Counted from the first letter of the stretch, positions 29,736-39,586 are shown. The stretch: 64,000 bases of DNA from Variovorax fucosicus (GCF_030316825.1 NZ_JASZYU010000002.1:310001-374000); one strand, 5' to 3'. Notes: generated by a model from the sequence alone, not told the origin. Made by a program: numbers and translations.

Positions 29736-30800
29736 TCAGGGCTGGGCCTTGTCGGCCTCTGTGGTGAAGGCGTCTGCAAAGAACTCTTCTTCGGGCAGGC
29801 CGGCTGCGGCCACGTAGTCGCGCTTGGCCGAGTCGACCACGATCGGCGCGCCGCAGGCATAGACCTGGTGGCCCGAGAGGTCGGCAATGTCTTCCAGCAC
29901 GGCGCGGTGCACGAAGCCGGTTCGACCCGTCCAGTTGTCTTCGGGCACGGCGTTGGAGACCACCGGCACATAGCGCAGGTTCGGCAACTCGGCCAGATGC
30001 TCGCGCACCCAGTCATCCATATAGAGGTCTTCGGGCCGGCGGCCGCCCCAGTACAGCACGGCCGGCCGGTCGATGCCCTTGAATTTCATGTGCTCCAGCA
30101 GCGCCTTGATCGGCGCGAAGCCGGTGCCCGACGCGAGCAGCACCACCGGCTTGTCGGAATCCTCGCGCAGGAAGAAGCTGCCGTACGGCCCCTCGATGCG
30201 AAGGATCTCCTTTTCCTTCATCGCGCCGAACACGTGGTCGGTGAACTTGCCGCCCGGCAGATGCCGGATGTGCAGTTCGAGCCCGGTGCCGGGCTCGCCC
30301 AGCGTGTGCGGCGCATTGGCCATCGAGTAGCTGCGGCGTGTGCCGTCGCGCAGGATGAACTCCACATACTGGCCGGCATGGAACTGCAGCGGCTCGCCGG
30401 CCGGCAGTTGCAGGCGCAGCCGCACCACGTCGTGAGACATCTTCTGCAGCGCCAGCACGCGCGCCGGCATCTTGCGGATCGGGTGTGCGCCGGCTTCGGT
30501 GACCTGGCGCGATTCGAGCACCACGTCACTCAGCGCACGGGCGCGGCAGGTCAGGATGAGACCGTCGAGCTCTTCTGCCGCGCTCAGGGCCTTGCTCTGA
30601 TGCGGATCGAGCGCGACCTCGCCCGACAGCTTGCGGCACTTGCAGGAGCCGCAGGCGCCATCCTTGCACCCATAGGGCAAGCCCACGCCCTGGCGGATGC
30701 CGGCCGAGAGAATCGTCTCGTCGCCGACGGCCGTGAAATGGCGCCCGCTCGGCTCGACCGTGATGTGAAAGCCCGCTTCGTGCGGGGCTGGGCTTGTCAT
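29736..30800 (-). CDS. 2Fe-2S ferredoxin-NAD(P)H flavin reductase, AscD-like
   Basis: A 354-residue electron-transfer protein. An N-terminal plant-type 2Fe-2S ferredoxin domain holds the cysteine set GCKDGACGSCKCRKLSG and the later LTCRA. An FAD domain follows with the RRSYSMAN motif, then an NAD(P) domain with ASGTGFAPIKALL and the C-terminal YACGAPIVVD and FFADAFT. Bacterial relatives are annotated CDP-6-deoxy-delta-3,4-glucoseen reductase, but no deoxysugar genes are here, so a general reductase for an oxygenase or other acceptor is equally possible. Its ATG overlaps the extreme 5' end of a divergent frame at 30799. Confidence 0.85.
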   Translation of the reverse strand: MTSPAPHEAGFHITVEPSGRHFTAVGDETILSAGIRQGVGLPYGCKDGACGSCKCRKLSGEVALDPHQSKALSAAEELDGLILTCRARALSDVVLESRQVTEAGAHPIRKMPARVLALQKMSHDVVRLRLQLPAGEPLQFHAGQYVEFILRDGTRRSYSMANAPHTLGEPGTGLELHIRHLPGGKFTDHVFGAMKEKEILRIEGPYGSFFLREDSDKPVVLLASGTGFAPIKALLEHMKFKGIDRPAVLYWGGRRPEDLYMDDWVREHLAELPNLRYVPVVSNAVPEDNWTGRTGFVHRAVLEDIADLSGHQVYACGAPIVVDSAKRDYVAAAGLPEEEFFADAFTTEADKAQP

Positions 30801-30834
30801 GGGTATTCTTGGGCTCGCGAAAAGGAATCGAATT

Positions 30835-31764
30835 TTGCCCTCAAACCAGAGCCCCCTCGGCGCGCTGCCGGCGCGCTTCCGGCGCGAACGCCTGCTGATC
30901 GTCGGCTGCGGCGACGTCGGCCTGCGTGCGGCGCAGGCGCTGCGCGGGCGTGTGCAACTGATTGCGCTGACGTCTTCGACCGGAAAACTGCAGCGCCTGC
31001 GCGATGCGGGCGTGACGCCACTGGTCGGCAACCTCGACGCGCCGGCCACCCTGCGGCGCCTGGCCGGCATCGCGACGCGGGTGCTGCATCTGGCACCGCC
31101 CGCGCGTGAGGAGGGTGCGCAATGGTGGCGCGATGCACGCACCACGGCGCTGGTGCGCGCACTGGCGCGGCGCAGCCTGCCGGCGGCACTGGTCTACGGC
31201 TCCACCAGCGGCGTGTACGGCGACTGCGGCGGTGCGCTGGTCAGCGAAACGCGCCCGGTGCGGCCCGCCACCCCGCGCGCGCACCGTCGCGTCGATGCCG
31301 AGCGCGCGGTGCGCTGGTTCGGCCGCCTGGGCCCGGCCGCGCGCGTGCTGCGCATCCCGGGCATCTATGCGCCGGATCGCGAAGGCGGAACGCCGCGCGA
31401 GCGGCTCAAGAAGGGCACGCCGGTGCTGCGGCGCGAGGACGACGTCTACACCAACCACATCCATGCCGACGACCTGGCGCGCGCCTGCATGGCCGCACTG
31501 TGGCGCGGCGGCCCGCAGCGCGTGTTTCACGTAAGCGACGACAGCGACATCAAGATGGGCGACTACGTCGACCTGGCCGCCGACCTCTACGGCATGGCCC
31601 GCCCGCCGCGGCTCGCGCGCGACGATGCGCAGCAACAGTTGCCGCTGCAGTTGCTGAGCTTCATGGGCGAATCGCGCCGGCTCGACAACAGCCGCATGAA
31701 GCGCGAGTTGCGCGTGCGGCTCGCGCACCCGACGGTGCACACGGGGCTGCGCGAGCAAGCTTGA
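30835..31764 (+). CDS. NAD(P)-dependent epimerase/dehydratase-like protein (SDR family)
   Basis: A 309-residue extended short-chain-dehydrogenase-like protein. The Rossmann motif is LLIVGCGDVGLRAAQ. SDR landmarks include LVYGSTSGVYGDCGG, with the tyrosine region but without a clean YxxxK, and YTNHIHADDLARACMAAL. It resembles YeeZ-type proteins, whose reaction is not established. Two starts are possible. The ATG at 30799 overlaps the start codon of the divergent reductase, whereas the TTG at 30835 follows AAAAGGAA at good spacing; I favour the TTG. Confidence 0.8.
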   Translation: MPSNQSPLGALPARFRRERLLIVGCGDVGLRAAQALRGRVQLIALTSSTGKLQRLRDAGVTPLVGNLDAPATLRRLAGIATRVLHLAPPAREEGAQWWRDARTTALVRALARRSLPAALVYGSTSGVYGDCGGALVSETRPVRPATPRAHRRVDAERAVRWFGRLGPAARVLRIPGIYAPDREGGTPRERLKKGTPVLRREDDVYTNHIHADDLARACMAALWRGGPQRVFHVSDDSDIKMGDYVDLAADLYGMARPPRLARDDAQQQLPLQLLSFMGESRRLDNSRMKRELRVRLAHPTVHTGLREQA

Positions 31765-31799
31765 GCGACACGGGTGGGGCTTCTACGGGATATGCCAGG

Positions 31800-31892
31800 G
31801 ATACCGCGGAACCGGCTCCGCCGGTCCGCCGGTATCGCCCCCGGCAGGGGGTTGGCGAAGCGACACGAAGTGCGCGCAGCCTGGGGGCGAGT
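31800..31892. repeat. Intergenic hairpin repeat, family 1, copy B
   Basis: About 93 bp directly beside the 3' end of tRNA-Leu. The 5' half folds with ATACCGCGG and CCG(C)CGGTAT arms around an ACCGGC-TCC-GCCGGT stem. The 3' half has TCGCCCCC and GGGGGCGA ends around CCCCGGCAGGGGG and GCGACACGAAGTGCGC. It matches 6709-6802 over its whole length and 45897-45926 over its last 30 bases. Confidence 0.82.
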
Positions 31893-31899
31893 CAAAGCG

Positions 31900-31984
31900 T
31901 GGTGCCCGGGGCCGGAATCGAACCGGCACACCTTTCGGTGGGGGATTTTGAGTCCCCTGCGTCTACCAATTTCACCACCCGGGC
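31900..31984 (-). tRNA. tRNA-Leu (anticodon CAA)
   Basis: An 85-nt tRNA with CCA encoded. The acceptor arms GCCCGGG and CCCGGGC pair. The anticodon stem GGGGA/TCCCC presents loop CTCAAAA with anticodon CAA, reading UUG codons. The long variable arm (ACCGAAAGGTG) marks it as a class II tRNA, and the T arm is GCCGGTTCGATTCCGGC. It stands alone, upstream of and divergent from cysM. Confidence 0.97.
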
Positions 31985-32026
31985 ACGGGGGGAAGCCAGC
32001 CGGAAATTATGGCACAGTGACCCCCT

Positions 32027-32929
32027 ATGAATTACCCGACGATCGAAGACGCCATAGGCAAGACGCCCCTGGTGGCGCTGCGCCGCATCGAGGCCGCAGA
32101 GAATGACAAGCGGGGCAATGTGATCCTCGGCAAGCTCGAAGGCAACAACCCGGCCGGCTCCGTGAAAGACCGGCCCGCACTTTCCATGATCAAGCGCGCC
32201 GAGGAGCGCGGTGAAATCAAGCCCGGCGACACGCTGATCGAAGCCACTTCCGGCAACACCGGCATTGCGCTCGCGATGGCGGCGGCGATCAAGGGCTATC
32301 GCATGGTGCTGATCATGCCGGAGGACCTGTCGGTCGAACGCGCCCAGACCATGAAGGCCTTCGGTGCCGAACTCGTGCTCACGCCCAAGAGCGGCGGCAT
32401 GGAGTACGCGCGCGACCTCGCCGACCAGATGGTGGTGCAGGGCAAGGGCCGCGTGCTCGACCAGTTCGCCAACGCCGACAACCCGCGCATCCACTACGAG
32501 ACCACCGGCCCCGAGATCTGGGACGACACCCAGGGCCGCATCACGCACTTCGTGAGCGCGATGGGCACCACGGGCACCATCACCGGTGTCTCGCGCTACC
32601 TGAAGGAAAAGAACCCGGCGGTGCGCATCGTCGGCGCGCAGCCCGACGAAGGCTCGCGCATCCCCGGCATCCGCAAGTGGCCCGAGGCCTACCTGCCGAA
32701 GATCTACGACCCGAGCCGGATCGACCAGGTCGTCAACGTGAGCCAGGACAACGCCGAGGAAATGTGCCGGCGCCTGGCGCGCGAGGAGGGCATTTTCGGG
32801 GGCATCTCAGCCGCGGGCGCGCTCTGGGTCGCACTGGAGATTGCCAGAACGGTCGAGAACGCCACCATCGTGTTCGTCGTCTGCGACCGGGGCGACCGCT
32901 ATCTGTCGACCGGCGTGTTCCCCGCCTGA
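32027..32929 (+). CDS. cysM: Cysteine synthase B
   Basis: A 300-residue PLP enzyme that makes cysteine, or S-sulfocysteine from thiosulfate, from O-acetylserine. The PLP lysine is K47 in NPAGSVKDRPA, the substrate loop is EATSGNTGIALAMA, and the phosphate-binding loop is SAMGTTGTITGVSRYL. The short C-terminus and VFVVCDRGDRYLSTGVF are typical of CysM rather than CysK. It starts the same-strand run cysM - Nudix - TusA-like - SGNH, with gaps of 22, 26 and 6 bp. Confidence 0.95.
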   Translation: MNYPTIEDAIGKTPLVALRRIEAAENDKRGNVILGKLEGNNPAGSVKDRPALSMIKRAEERGEIKPGDTLIEATSGNTGIALAMAAAIKGYRMVLIMPEDLSVERAQTMKAFGAELVLTPKSGGMEYARDLADQMVVQGKGRVLDQFANADNPRIHYETTGPEIWDDTQGRITHFVSAMGTTGTITGVSRYLKEKNPAVRIVGAQPDEGSRIPGIRKWPEAYLPKIYDPSRIDQVVNVSQDNAEEMCRRLAREEGIFGGISAAGALWVALEIARTVENATIVFVVCDRGDRYLSTGVFPA

Positions 32930-32951
32930 TCTTTCCGCCCGATTGCCCGCC

Positions 32952-33494
32952 ATGTCCGATCCCAAGTTTTGCCAGGTCTGTGCCACGCCGCTCGAATGGA
33001 TCGAGTCGATGGAGGATGGCGGCGCCAAGGCGCGCCTGCGCTGTCCCGCCTGCGGCCACACGCATTGGAACAATCCGACGCCGGTGCTCGCGGCGATCAT
33101 CGAATACCGCGGCCAGGTGCTGCTGGCGCGCAATGCAGCCTGGTCGCACAAGGCCTATGCGCTGATCACCGGATTCATGGAGGCCGGCGAAACGCCGCAG
33201 GAAGGCATCGCGCGCGAGATCAAGGAAGAAACCAACCTGGACGCGAGCGAGCTCAATCTGGTCGGCGTCTACGATTTCCAGCGCATGAACCAGATCATCA
33301 TCGCCTACCACGCGGTGGCCGACGGCGAGGTGCGCCTCTCGCCCGAACTGGTCGACTACAAGCTCTACGACCTGCCGGCGCTCAAGTGCTGGCCGGCCGG
33401 CACCGGCTATGCGTTGGCAGACTGGTTGCGCTCACGGGGCCATGAGCCCAGCTTCATCGAATGGCCGCGCCCGGCGGCGGCACCGGCTGCCTAG
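32952..33494 (+). CDS. Nudix hydrolase with N-terminal zinc ribbon (NADH pyrophosphatase-like)
   Basis: A 180-residue hydrolase. The N-terminal zinc ribbon has two cysteine pairs (CQVCATPLEW and CPACGHTHW). The Nudix box, GFMEAGETPQEGIAREIKEE (the next residues being TNLD), is complete, with the metal-binding REIKEE. The domain order recalls NudC, but it lacks the C-terminal SQPWPFPxS signature, so the substrate is probably another nucleotide diphosphate. The ATG at 32952 lies 22 bp after cysM. The next gene, TusA-like, starts 26 bp later. Confidence 0.88.
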   Translation: MSDPKFCQVCATPLEWIESMEDGGAKARLRCPACGHTHWNNPTPVLAAIIEYRGQVLLARNAAWSHKAYALITGFMEAGETPQEGIAREIKEETNLDASELNLVGVYDFQRMNQIIIAYHAVADGEVRLSPELVDYKLYDLPALKCWPAGTGYALADWLRSRGHEPSFIEWPRPAAAPAA

Positions 33495-33520
33495 AATCGG
33501 GCCACCGCCCAAGGACCCCC

Positions 33521-33748
33521 ATGCACATCCACAAAGAGCTCGACACCCGCGGCCTCAACTGCCCGTTGCCGATCCTCAAGGCCAAGAAGGCGCTCAACGA
33601 GCTGACCAGCGGCCAGTTGCTCAGGGTGGTGTCCACCGACGCCGGCTCGGTGCGCGACTTCCAGGCCTTCGCCCGCCAGACCGGCAACGACCTGGTCGAG
33701 CAGCAGACGCAGGGCACGGACTTCATCCACGTGCTGCGGCGGCGCTGA
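33521..33748 (+). CDS. TusA-family sulfurtransferase-like protein
   Basis: A 75-residue cytoplasmic protein of the TusA/SirA fold. The family motif CPxP is present as LNCPLPILKAKKAL, in which the cysteine carries persulfide. The C-terminal half (LLRVVSTDAGSVRDFQAFARQTGNDL) is typical. TusA relays sulfur for tRNA thiolation or other sulfur-transfer routes. Being close to cysM suggests a link to cysteine sulfur, but the exact acceptor is not evident, so I do not use the tusA symbol. Confidence 0.88.
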   Translation: MHIHKELDTRGLNCPLPILKAKKALNELTSGQLLRVVSTDAGSVRDFQAFARQTGNDLVEQQTQGTDFIHVLRRR

Positions 33749-33754
33749 ACGGCC

Positions 33755-34861
33755 ATGCGGCAGCGCGTTGGTGCCGCGCTGGCCGCGGCGGCCGCCCTGC
33801 TTGCCCTGGGCGGACTCGCCACCCTGGTTTTCTGGAGTGACGGGATGTCCCAAGACACGTTGAACAAACCGGCGCCCGCCGGCACCGTGCCGATCGCCGT
33901 GCTCGGCGATTCGCTGAGCCACGCCTACCAGGACAGCATCTCCTTTCCACCGGGCACGCGCGAGCGCGGCGGCGACTTCCACGCCGGCACGCTGCAGTGG
34001 ACGGAAGCGCTGAGCCGTCTGCGCGGCAACGAAATCGACATGGGCCCGTGGGTCGCCTGGGGCCGGCCGGGCGTGGTGGCACGTGCGCGCGAACTGCTCG
34101 GGTTGCCCGCGGGGCGTGCGCCGAAGAAAGAGGACTACCTCTACAACTTTGCCAACTCCGGTGCTGCCTGCAAGAACCTCAATGGCGGCCGCTTTCGCCA
34201 GACGCCGCGCCTGCTGGCGTTGATGAAGCAGGCGCCCGACCGCTGGCAGCACGGCGTGGTGGTGATCCGCATCGGCCTGAACGACTGGACCTGGATGCTC
34301 GACCTGCAGTCGCGCGAGCCCGATGCGCCCCAGGTGCGTGATGCCGCCGCGTTCTGCGTCGACCAGATCCGGCTGGCGATGGAAGCCATTCTGGCCGAGC
34401 ACCCGGCCATGCGCATCGTGCTGGTGGGCTACGTCAACGAGGCCGACGACCCGGTTCACTTCGAGGAATGGCGCACGGCCGCAGCGACGGCCAACATCGG
34501 GCGCGCACTGGCAATGTTCAACGCAAGGCTGCGCGAGCTGGCGGCAAGCACCCCGCAGGCGAGCTTCTTCGACGACTTCGCGTGGTTCAACCAGCGGTGG
34601 GGGTCACGTGGCCCGAACGGTGAGCCCGACTACAAGACGGTGACGATCGGCACGCTGAACGTGGGCAACACCAAGGGGGATGCGCCCCGCAATGCGCTGC
34701 TGGACGACCAGCATCCGGGCCTGGTGTGGAACGTGTTGTGGGCGCAGTCCATGGCGCAGCACCTGCACGGCCTGGGCCTTGAGGTGACGCCGATCGGCGA
34801 CCAGGAAGTGGCCGATCTGGTTACGTCACGAATCGCTCAGGTCAAAGCGCCAGGCTCTTGA
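33755..34861 (+). CDS. Membrane-anchored SGNH/GDSL hydrolase
   Basis: A 368-residue hydrolase. Residues 5-27 form an uncleaved or cleaved hydrophobic N-terminal segment ([21 protein letters not shown]). The SGNH signatures are block I GDSLSH with nucleophile S53, a downstream IGLNDW block III, and block V D317-D-Q-H320. It probably removes acyl or ester groups from a periplasmic or envelope substrate, which is inference. Its last 20 bp overlap the 3' end of the convergent galU gene. Confidence 0.85.
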   Translation: MRQRVGAALAAAAALLALGGLATLVFWSDGMSQDTLNKPAPAGTVPIAVLGDSLSHAYQDSISFPPGTRERGGDFHAGTLQWTEALSRLRGNEIDMGPWVAWGRPGVVARARELLGLPAGRAPKKEDYLYNFANSGAACKNLNGGRFRQTPRLLALMKQAPDRWQHGVVVIRIGLNDWTWMLDLQSREPDAPQVRDAAAFCVDQIRLAMEAILAEHPAMRIVLVGYVNEADDPVHFEEWRTAAATANIGRALAMFNARLRELAASTPQASFFDDFAWFNQRWGSRGPNGEPDYKTVTIGTLNVGNTKGDAPRNALLDDQHPGLVWNVLWAQSMAQHLHGLGLEVTPIGDQEVADLVTSRIAQVKAPGS

Positions 34862-35729
34862 GGTACGCGCGGAACTCGCTGCCCACCTCGGCGTGCGCGA
34901 GCGCGAGTTCGACCGTCGCCTGCAGAAAGCCTTCCTTGCTGCCGCAGTCGTAGCGCGTGCCCTTGTAGGCATAGGCATAGACCGACTCTTTTTTCAGCAA
35001 CGAAGCGATGCCGTCGGTGAGCTGGATCTCGCCGCCGGCGCCGCTGGACTGCTGGCGGATCTCGGCGAACACGGCGGGCGTGAGGATGTAGCGGCCGGCC
35101 ACGCCGAGGCGCGAGGGCGCGTTCTCGGGGCTGGGCTTCTCGACCATGCGGCTGACTTTGGTCAGGCCGTCCTCGACGGCATCACCGGCGACGATGCCGT
35201 AGCGCTTGACCTGCTCGAGCGGCACTTCCTGCACTGCCAGCACCGAGCTCTGCAGCTTGGCAAATGCGCGCGTCATCTGCGCCAGCACCGGCTCGCCGCC
35301 ATCGGGCCCGACCATCAGGTCATCGGCCAGCAGGACGGCGAAGGGCTCGTCGCCGACCAGATGTTCGGCACACAGCACCGCATGGCCCAGGCCCAGCATG
35401 CGCGGCTGGCGCACGTAGGAGCAGGTCATGTCGTCGGGCATCACCGAGCGCGCGATGTTCAGCAGCGCGGTCTTGCCGCTGGACTCGAGCTGGCTTTCAA
35501 GCTCGTAGGCCGTGTCGTAGTGGTCTTCGATCGCGCGCTTGTTGCGCCCGGTCACGAAGATCATGTCGCGGATGCCGGCGGCATAGGCTTCTTCGACGGC
35601 GTACTGGATCAGCGGCTTGTCGACCACCGGCAGCATTTCCTTGGGTTGTGCCTTGGTGGCAGGAAGAAAGCGGGTGCCGAAGCCCGCGACGGGAAACACG
35701 GCCTTGCGAATGGTGCTCGTTTGGGACAT
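34842..35729 (-). CDS. galU: UTP-glucose-1-phosphate uridylyltransferase
   Basis: A 295-residue enzyme that makes UDP-glucose for envelope polysaccharides. The nucleotidyltransferase signature [30 protein letters not shown] spans the N-terminus. LADDLMVG holds the metal-binding aspartate region, and [12 protein letters not shown] and [16 protein letters not shown] complete the family pattern. The 3' end overlaps the convergent SGNH gene by 20 bp. valS ends 63 bp upstream on the same strand. Confidence 0.96.
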   Translation of the reverse strand: MSQTSTIRKAVFPVAGFGTRFLPATKAQPKEMLPVVDKPLIQYAVEEAYAAGIRDMIFVTGRNKRAIEDHYDTAYELESQLESSGKTALLNIARSVMPDDMTCSYVRQPRMLGLGHAVLCAEHLVGDEPFAVLLADDLMVGPDGGEPVLAQMTRAFAKLQSSVLAVQEVPLEQVKRYGIVAGDAVEDGLTKVSRMVEKPSPENAPSRLGVAGRYILTPAVFAEIRQQSSGAGGEIQLTDGIASLLKKESVYAYAYKGTRYDCGSKEGFLQATVELALAHAEVGSEFRAYLKSLAL

Positions 35730-35792
35730 GGGTCGATAGCGGAAGAAAGTAGCAATTGCGCGATGTTACGTCCCTCCGGCCAAACCACCATG

Positions 35793-38675
35793 TCAGCCGA
35801 GGCGCTGAAGCTGATCCTGCAGCCGCGCCAGCGTGGCGGTGAAGTCTTCGAGCCGCTTGCGCTCCTGCTCGATCACGGCCGGCGGCGCCTTCGCGACGAA
35901 GGCCTCGTTGCCCAGCTTGCCATGCACCTTGGCGATCTCGCCTTCAATGCGGGCGATCTCCTTGCCGATGCGGGCCTTCTCCGCGACCTTGTCGATCTCC
36001 ATGTGCAGGCAGAAGCGCACTGCGCCGGCCACGGCCACCGGTGCGGCTTCGGCCGCTGCAGCCCACGCCGCCTCGTCGTCGAACAGCTTCACTTCCTTGA
36101 GCTTGGCCAGCGCCTGCAGCACCGGAGCCGAGTCGCGCAGGAAGGCCGCGTCGGCCTCGCTGTCGGCCACCGCATAGAGCGGCAGGCGCGTGGCGGGCGA
36201 CACGTTCATCTCGCCGCGCAGCGTGCGACAGGCGTCGACCAGTTGCTTGAGCTTTGCCACATGCGCCTCGGCCGCTTCGTCGATCTTTTCCGGCTGGCTT
36301 TGCGGATAGGCCGCGATCATGATGGACTCGCCGCCGCGGCCCGCCACCGGCGCGACCTTCTGCCAGAGCCCCTCGGTGATGAAGGGAATCACGGGGTGCG
36401 CCAGGCGCAGCAGCGCTTCGAGCGTGCGGATCAGCGTGCGGCGCGTCGCGCGCTTCTGCGCGTCGTCGCCGTTCTGCAGTTGCACCTTGGCGATCTCGAG
36501 GTACCAGTCGCAGAACTCGTCCCAGGCAAACTGGTACACCGTGCTCGCGACGTTGTCGAGGCGGTATTCCTCGAAGCCTTTGGCCACCTCGGCCTCGACG
36601 CGCTGCAGTTGCGAGACGATCCAGAAGTCGGCACGGCTGAACTTCAGGTAGCCGTGCGCCGGCCCGCCGACCGCGCATTCGGCCTTGGTGTGTTCCTTCA
36701 GGCCGCAGTCCTGGCCTTCGCAGTTCATCAGCACGAAGCGCGTCGCGTTCCAGAGCTTGTTGCAGAAGTTGCGATAACCCTCGCAGCGCTTCGGATCGAA
36801 ATTGATGCTGCGGCCGAGCGAGGCGAGCGATGCGAAGGTGAAACGCAGCGCGTCGGCGCCGAAGGCTGGAATGCCGTCCGGGAACTCCTTTTGCGTGTTC
36901 TTGCGCACCTGCGGTGCAGTCTCGGGCCTGCGCAGACCCTGCGCGCGCTTGTCGAGCAGCTCGGGCAGTGCGATGCCGTCGATCAGGTCGACCGGATCCA
37001 GCACGTTGCCTTCCGACTTGCTCATCTTCTTGCCCTGCGCATCCCGCACCACGCCGTGGATGTACACGTGCCTGAACGGAACGCGGCCGGTGAAGTGCTT
37101 CGTCATCATGATCATCCGGGCGACCCAGAAGAAGATGATGTCGTAGCCCGTCACGAGCACCGACGAGGGCAAGTAGAGGTTGTAGTCGGAGGTCGGCGCG
37201 TCGTCGGCCGCAGGCCAGCCCATGGTCGAGAACGGCACCAGCGCCGCCGAGTACCAGGTGTCGAGCACGTCTTCGTCGCGCGTCAGCGTCTTGCCCGGCG
37301 CCTGGGCTTGCGCGGCGGCTTCGTCGCGCGCCACATAGACCTTGCCGTCCTCGTCGTACCAGGCCGGGATCTGGTGGCCCCACCAGAGCTGGCGGCTGAT
37401 GCACCAGTCCTGGATGTTGTTCATCCACTGGTTGTAGGTGTTGACCCAGTTCTCGGGCACGAAGCGCACCTCGCCCGACTGCACCGCGTCGATCGCCTTC
37501 TGCGCGATCGACAGGCCCTTCGCGTCGGGCTTGCTCATCGCCACGAACCACTGGTCGGTCAGCATCGGCTCGATCACGGCGCCGGTGCGCGTGCAGCGCG
37601 GCACCATCAGCTTGTGCTTGACGGTGTCGACCAGCACGCCGAGGGCTTCGAGATCTCCCACGATCGCCTTGCGCGCGACGAAGCGGTCGAGGCCGCGGTA
37701 TTTTTCGGGTGCGTTGTCGTTGATGGTTGCGTCCAGCGTCAGCACGCCGATGGTCTGCAGCCCATGGCGCTGGCCGACCGCATAGTCGTTGTAGTCGTGC
37801 GCGGGGGTCACCTTCACCACGCCGGTGCCGAAAGTCTTGTCCACATAGTCGTCGGCGATCACCGGGATCAGCCGATCCACCAGCGGCAGCTTCACGCGCT
37901 GGCCGATCAGGTGCTTGTAGCGCTCGTCTTCGGGATGCACCATCAGGGCGGTGTCGCCGAGCATGGTTTCGGGCCGCGTGGTGGCCACCGTCAGCGAGCC
38001 CGAGCCATCCTCGAGCGGGTAGGCGATATGCCAAAGAAAACCGTTCTCTTCCTCGCTCTCGACCTCGAGGTCGCTCACCGCCGTTTTAAGCACCGGATCC
38101 CAGTTCACGAGACGCTTGCCGCGGTAGATCAGGCCTTCCTCATAGAGCTTGACGAAGGTGTCGGTGACCACCGGCGACAGCTTGTCGTCCATGGTGAAGT
38201 ACTCGCGGCTCCAGTCCACCGTGTCGCCGAGGCGGCGCATCTGCTGCGTGATGGTGTTGCCCGATTGCTGCTTCCATTCCCACACGCGCGCGACGAAGTT
38301 CTTGCGGCCGAGTTCGTGCCGATCCAGCTTCTGCTCCTGCAGCTGGCGCTCCACCACGATCTGGGTGGCGATGCCCGCGTGGTCGGTGCCCGGCACCCAG
38401 ACCGTGTTGTCGCCCTTCATGCGGTGGTAGCGCGCGAGGCTGTCCATGATCGTGTGGTTGAACGCATGGCCCATGTGCAGCGTGCCGGTCACGTTCGGTG
38501 GCGGCAGCTGGATCGAGAACGCAGGCGCGCCTTCCTTGGGCTGCTGCGTGCCGCGAAAGCCGGCCTTTGCGTAGCCGCGCTCTTCCCACTCCGGCCCCCA
38601 GTACGCCTCGAGGGCGGCGGGTTCGAACGATTTGGACAGGCTCTCGAGGCCGGGTTGAAGCAGGGTGTCGCTCAT
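35793..38675 (-). CDS. valS: Valyl-tRNA synthetase
   Basis: A 960-residue class Ia synthetase. HIGH is present as HMGH in [17 protein letters not shown], and KMSKS starts at K550. The editing domain contains [15 protein letters not shown], and [10 protein letters not shown] is the valine-specific pocket region. A C-terminal coiled coil (about the last 65 residues, [19 protein letters not shown]) that binds tRNA is intact. I start it at the ATG at 38675; eight codons further upstream would enter the hairpin leader. That leader looks like an attenuator. Confidence 0.97.
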   Translation of the reverse strand: MSDTLLQPGLESLSKSFEPAALEAYWGPEWEERGYAKAGFRGTQQPKEGAPAFSIQLPPPNVTGTLHMGHAFNHTIMDSLARYHRMKGDNTVWVPGTDHAGIATQIVVERQLQEQKLDRHELGRKNFVARVWEWKQQSGNTITQQMRRLGDTVDWSREYFTMDDKLSPVVTDTFVKLYEEGLIYRGKRLVNWDPVLKTAVSDLEVESEEENGFLWHIAYPLEDGSGSLTVATTRPETMLGDTALMVHPEDERYKHLIGQRVKLPLVDRLIPVIADDYVDKTFGTGVVKVTPAHDYNDYAVGQRHGLQTIGVLTLDATINDNAPEKYRGLDRFVARKAIVGDLEALGVLVDTVKHKLMVPRCTRTGAVIEPMLTDQWFVAMSKPDAKGLSIAQKAIDAVQSGEVRFVPENWVNTYNQWMNNIQDWCISRQLWWGHQIPAWYDEDGKVYVARDEAAAQAQAPGKTLTRDEDVLDTWYSAALVPFSTMGWPAADDAPTSDYNLYLPSSVLVTGYDIIFFWVARMIMMTKHFTGRVPFRHVYIHGVVRDAQGKKMSKSEGNVLDPVDLIDGIALPELLDKRAQGLRRPETAPQVRKNTQKEFPDGIPAFGADALRFTFASLASLGRSINFDPKRCEGYRNFCNKLWNATRFVLMNCEGQDCGLKEHTKAECAVGGPAHGYLKFSRADFWIVSQLQRVEAEVAKGFEEYRLDNVASTVYQFAWDEFCDWYLEIAKVQLQNGDDAQKRATRRTLIRTLEALLRLAHPVIPFITEGLWQKVAPVAGRGGESIMIAAYPQSQPEKIDEAAEAHVAKLKQLVDACRTLRGEMNVSPATRLPLYAVADSEADAAFLRDSAPVLQALAKLKEVKLFDDEAAWAAAAEAAPVAVAGAVRFCLHMEIDKVAEKARIGKEIARIEGEIAKVHGKLGNEAFVAKAPPAVIEQERKRLEDFTATLARLQDQLQRLG

Positions 38676-38683
38676 GGCGGTGC

Positions 38684-38714
38684 AAAAACAAAACGGCATC
38701 CCGCAGGATGCCGT
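38684..38714 (-). promoter_or_regulatory. Terminator-like hairpin in the valS leader (possible attenuator)
   Basis: ACGGCATCC pairs perfectly with GGATGCCGT around a four-base loop. On the minus strand it is followed by TTTTGTTTTT and then, nine bases later, the valS ATG. No gene on the minus strand lies upstream that would need a terminator, because yaaA diverges from 38804. It could therefore be a leader attenuator for valS. Confidence 0.6.
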
Positions 38715-38803
38715 GGGGTGGGGGAACAGCCCGCGATTTTATTCGACCGGGCCCGGCACGCGTGTACCGGGGCCGGACGCCCCGGTCGGCCGATAATTCC
38801 GCG

Positions 38804-39586
38804 ATGCTCTTTCTTCTCTCTCCTGCCAAATCGCTGGACTTCGACACGCCCGTCGGTGACGTGCCGGCCACCCAGCCCGTGTTCGAGGGCCCCCGTGGCC
38901 CGGCGGCCGAACTGATCAAGCTGCTGCGTACCAAGACGCCGCAAGACATCGGCGAGCTGATGCACCTGTCTGACAAGCTGTCGGCGCTCAACTTCGCCCG
39001 CTATGCGGCCTGGGCGTCCAAGGGCACGGCGAAGAACGCGAAGCCGGCCGCGCTGGCCTTCAACGGCGACGTCTACGGCGGGCTCGACGCGAAGTCGCTC
39101 ACGCCGAAGCAGCTCGGCTGGGCGCAAGACCACGTCTGCATCCTCAGCGGTCTCTACGGCGTGCTGCGCCCGCTCGATCTGCTGCAGCCCTACCGTCTCG
39201 AAATGGGCACGCAACTCGCCAACCGCCACGGCGAGGATCTCTATGCCTTCTGGGGGTCGCGCATCGCCGAACACCTGAACACGCGCCTGATGGCGGATCG
39301 CACGCCGGTGGTGATCAACCTTGCCTCGCAGGAGTATTTCAGGTCGGTCGACCTCGAGGTGCTGAAGGCGCGCGTGGTCGAGTGCGTGTTCCAGGAGTGG
39401 AAAGGCGACAAGTACAAGATCGTGAGCTTCTTCGCCAAGCGTGCCCGCGGCCTGATGGCACGCTGGGCGGTGCTGCACAAGGCTGCGACGCCCGGGGCGC
39501 TGGAGAAATTCGATCTCGAGGGCTATCGCTTCGATGCCGCGGTGTCGAAGCCCGACCGCCTCGTGTTCCGCAGGAAAGTGCCATGA
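38804..39586 (+). CDS. yaaA: YaaA (UPF0246) peroxide-stress protein
   Basis: A 260-residue cytoplasmic protein of the YaaA family, which lowers free iron and limits oxidative DNA damage in Escherichia coli. The start MLFLLSPAKSLDFDTPV is diagnostic. PAALAFNGDVYGGLDAKSL, LSGLYGVLRPLDLLQPYRLEM and the C-terminal AKRARGLMARW complete the pattern. It is divergent from valS. Its stop overlaps the start of the next gene (ATGA), so it forms an operon with the oxygenase. Confidence 0.94.
   Translation: MLFLLSPAKSLDFDTPVGDVPATQPVFEGPRGPAAELIKLLRTKTPQDIGELMHLSDKLSALNFARYAAWASKGTAKNAKPAALAFNGDVYGGLDAKSLTPKQLGWAQDHVCILSGLYGVLRPLDLLQPYRLEMGTQLANRHGEDLYAFWGSRIAEHLNTRLMADRTPVVINLASQEYFRSVDLEVLKARVVECVFQEWKGDKYKIVSFFAKRARGLMARWAVLHKAATPGALEKFDLEGYRFDAAVSKPDRLVFRRKVP

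Noticed and set aside
31800-31984. Repeat copy B next to tRNA-Leu as an integration (att) site
   Set aside because: There is no integrase, no duplicated tRNA end, and the same repeat lies away from tRNA genes at 6709.
38693-38714. The valS hairpin as a T-box
   Set aside because: The leader is too short, and no specifier or T-box consensus is visible.
34893-38915. A very long open frame opposite galU and valS
   Set aside because: Its translation is arginine-, histidine- and alanine-rich without any domain, and it is antisense to two complete enzymes; it comes from GC-rich codon bias.
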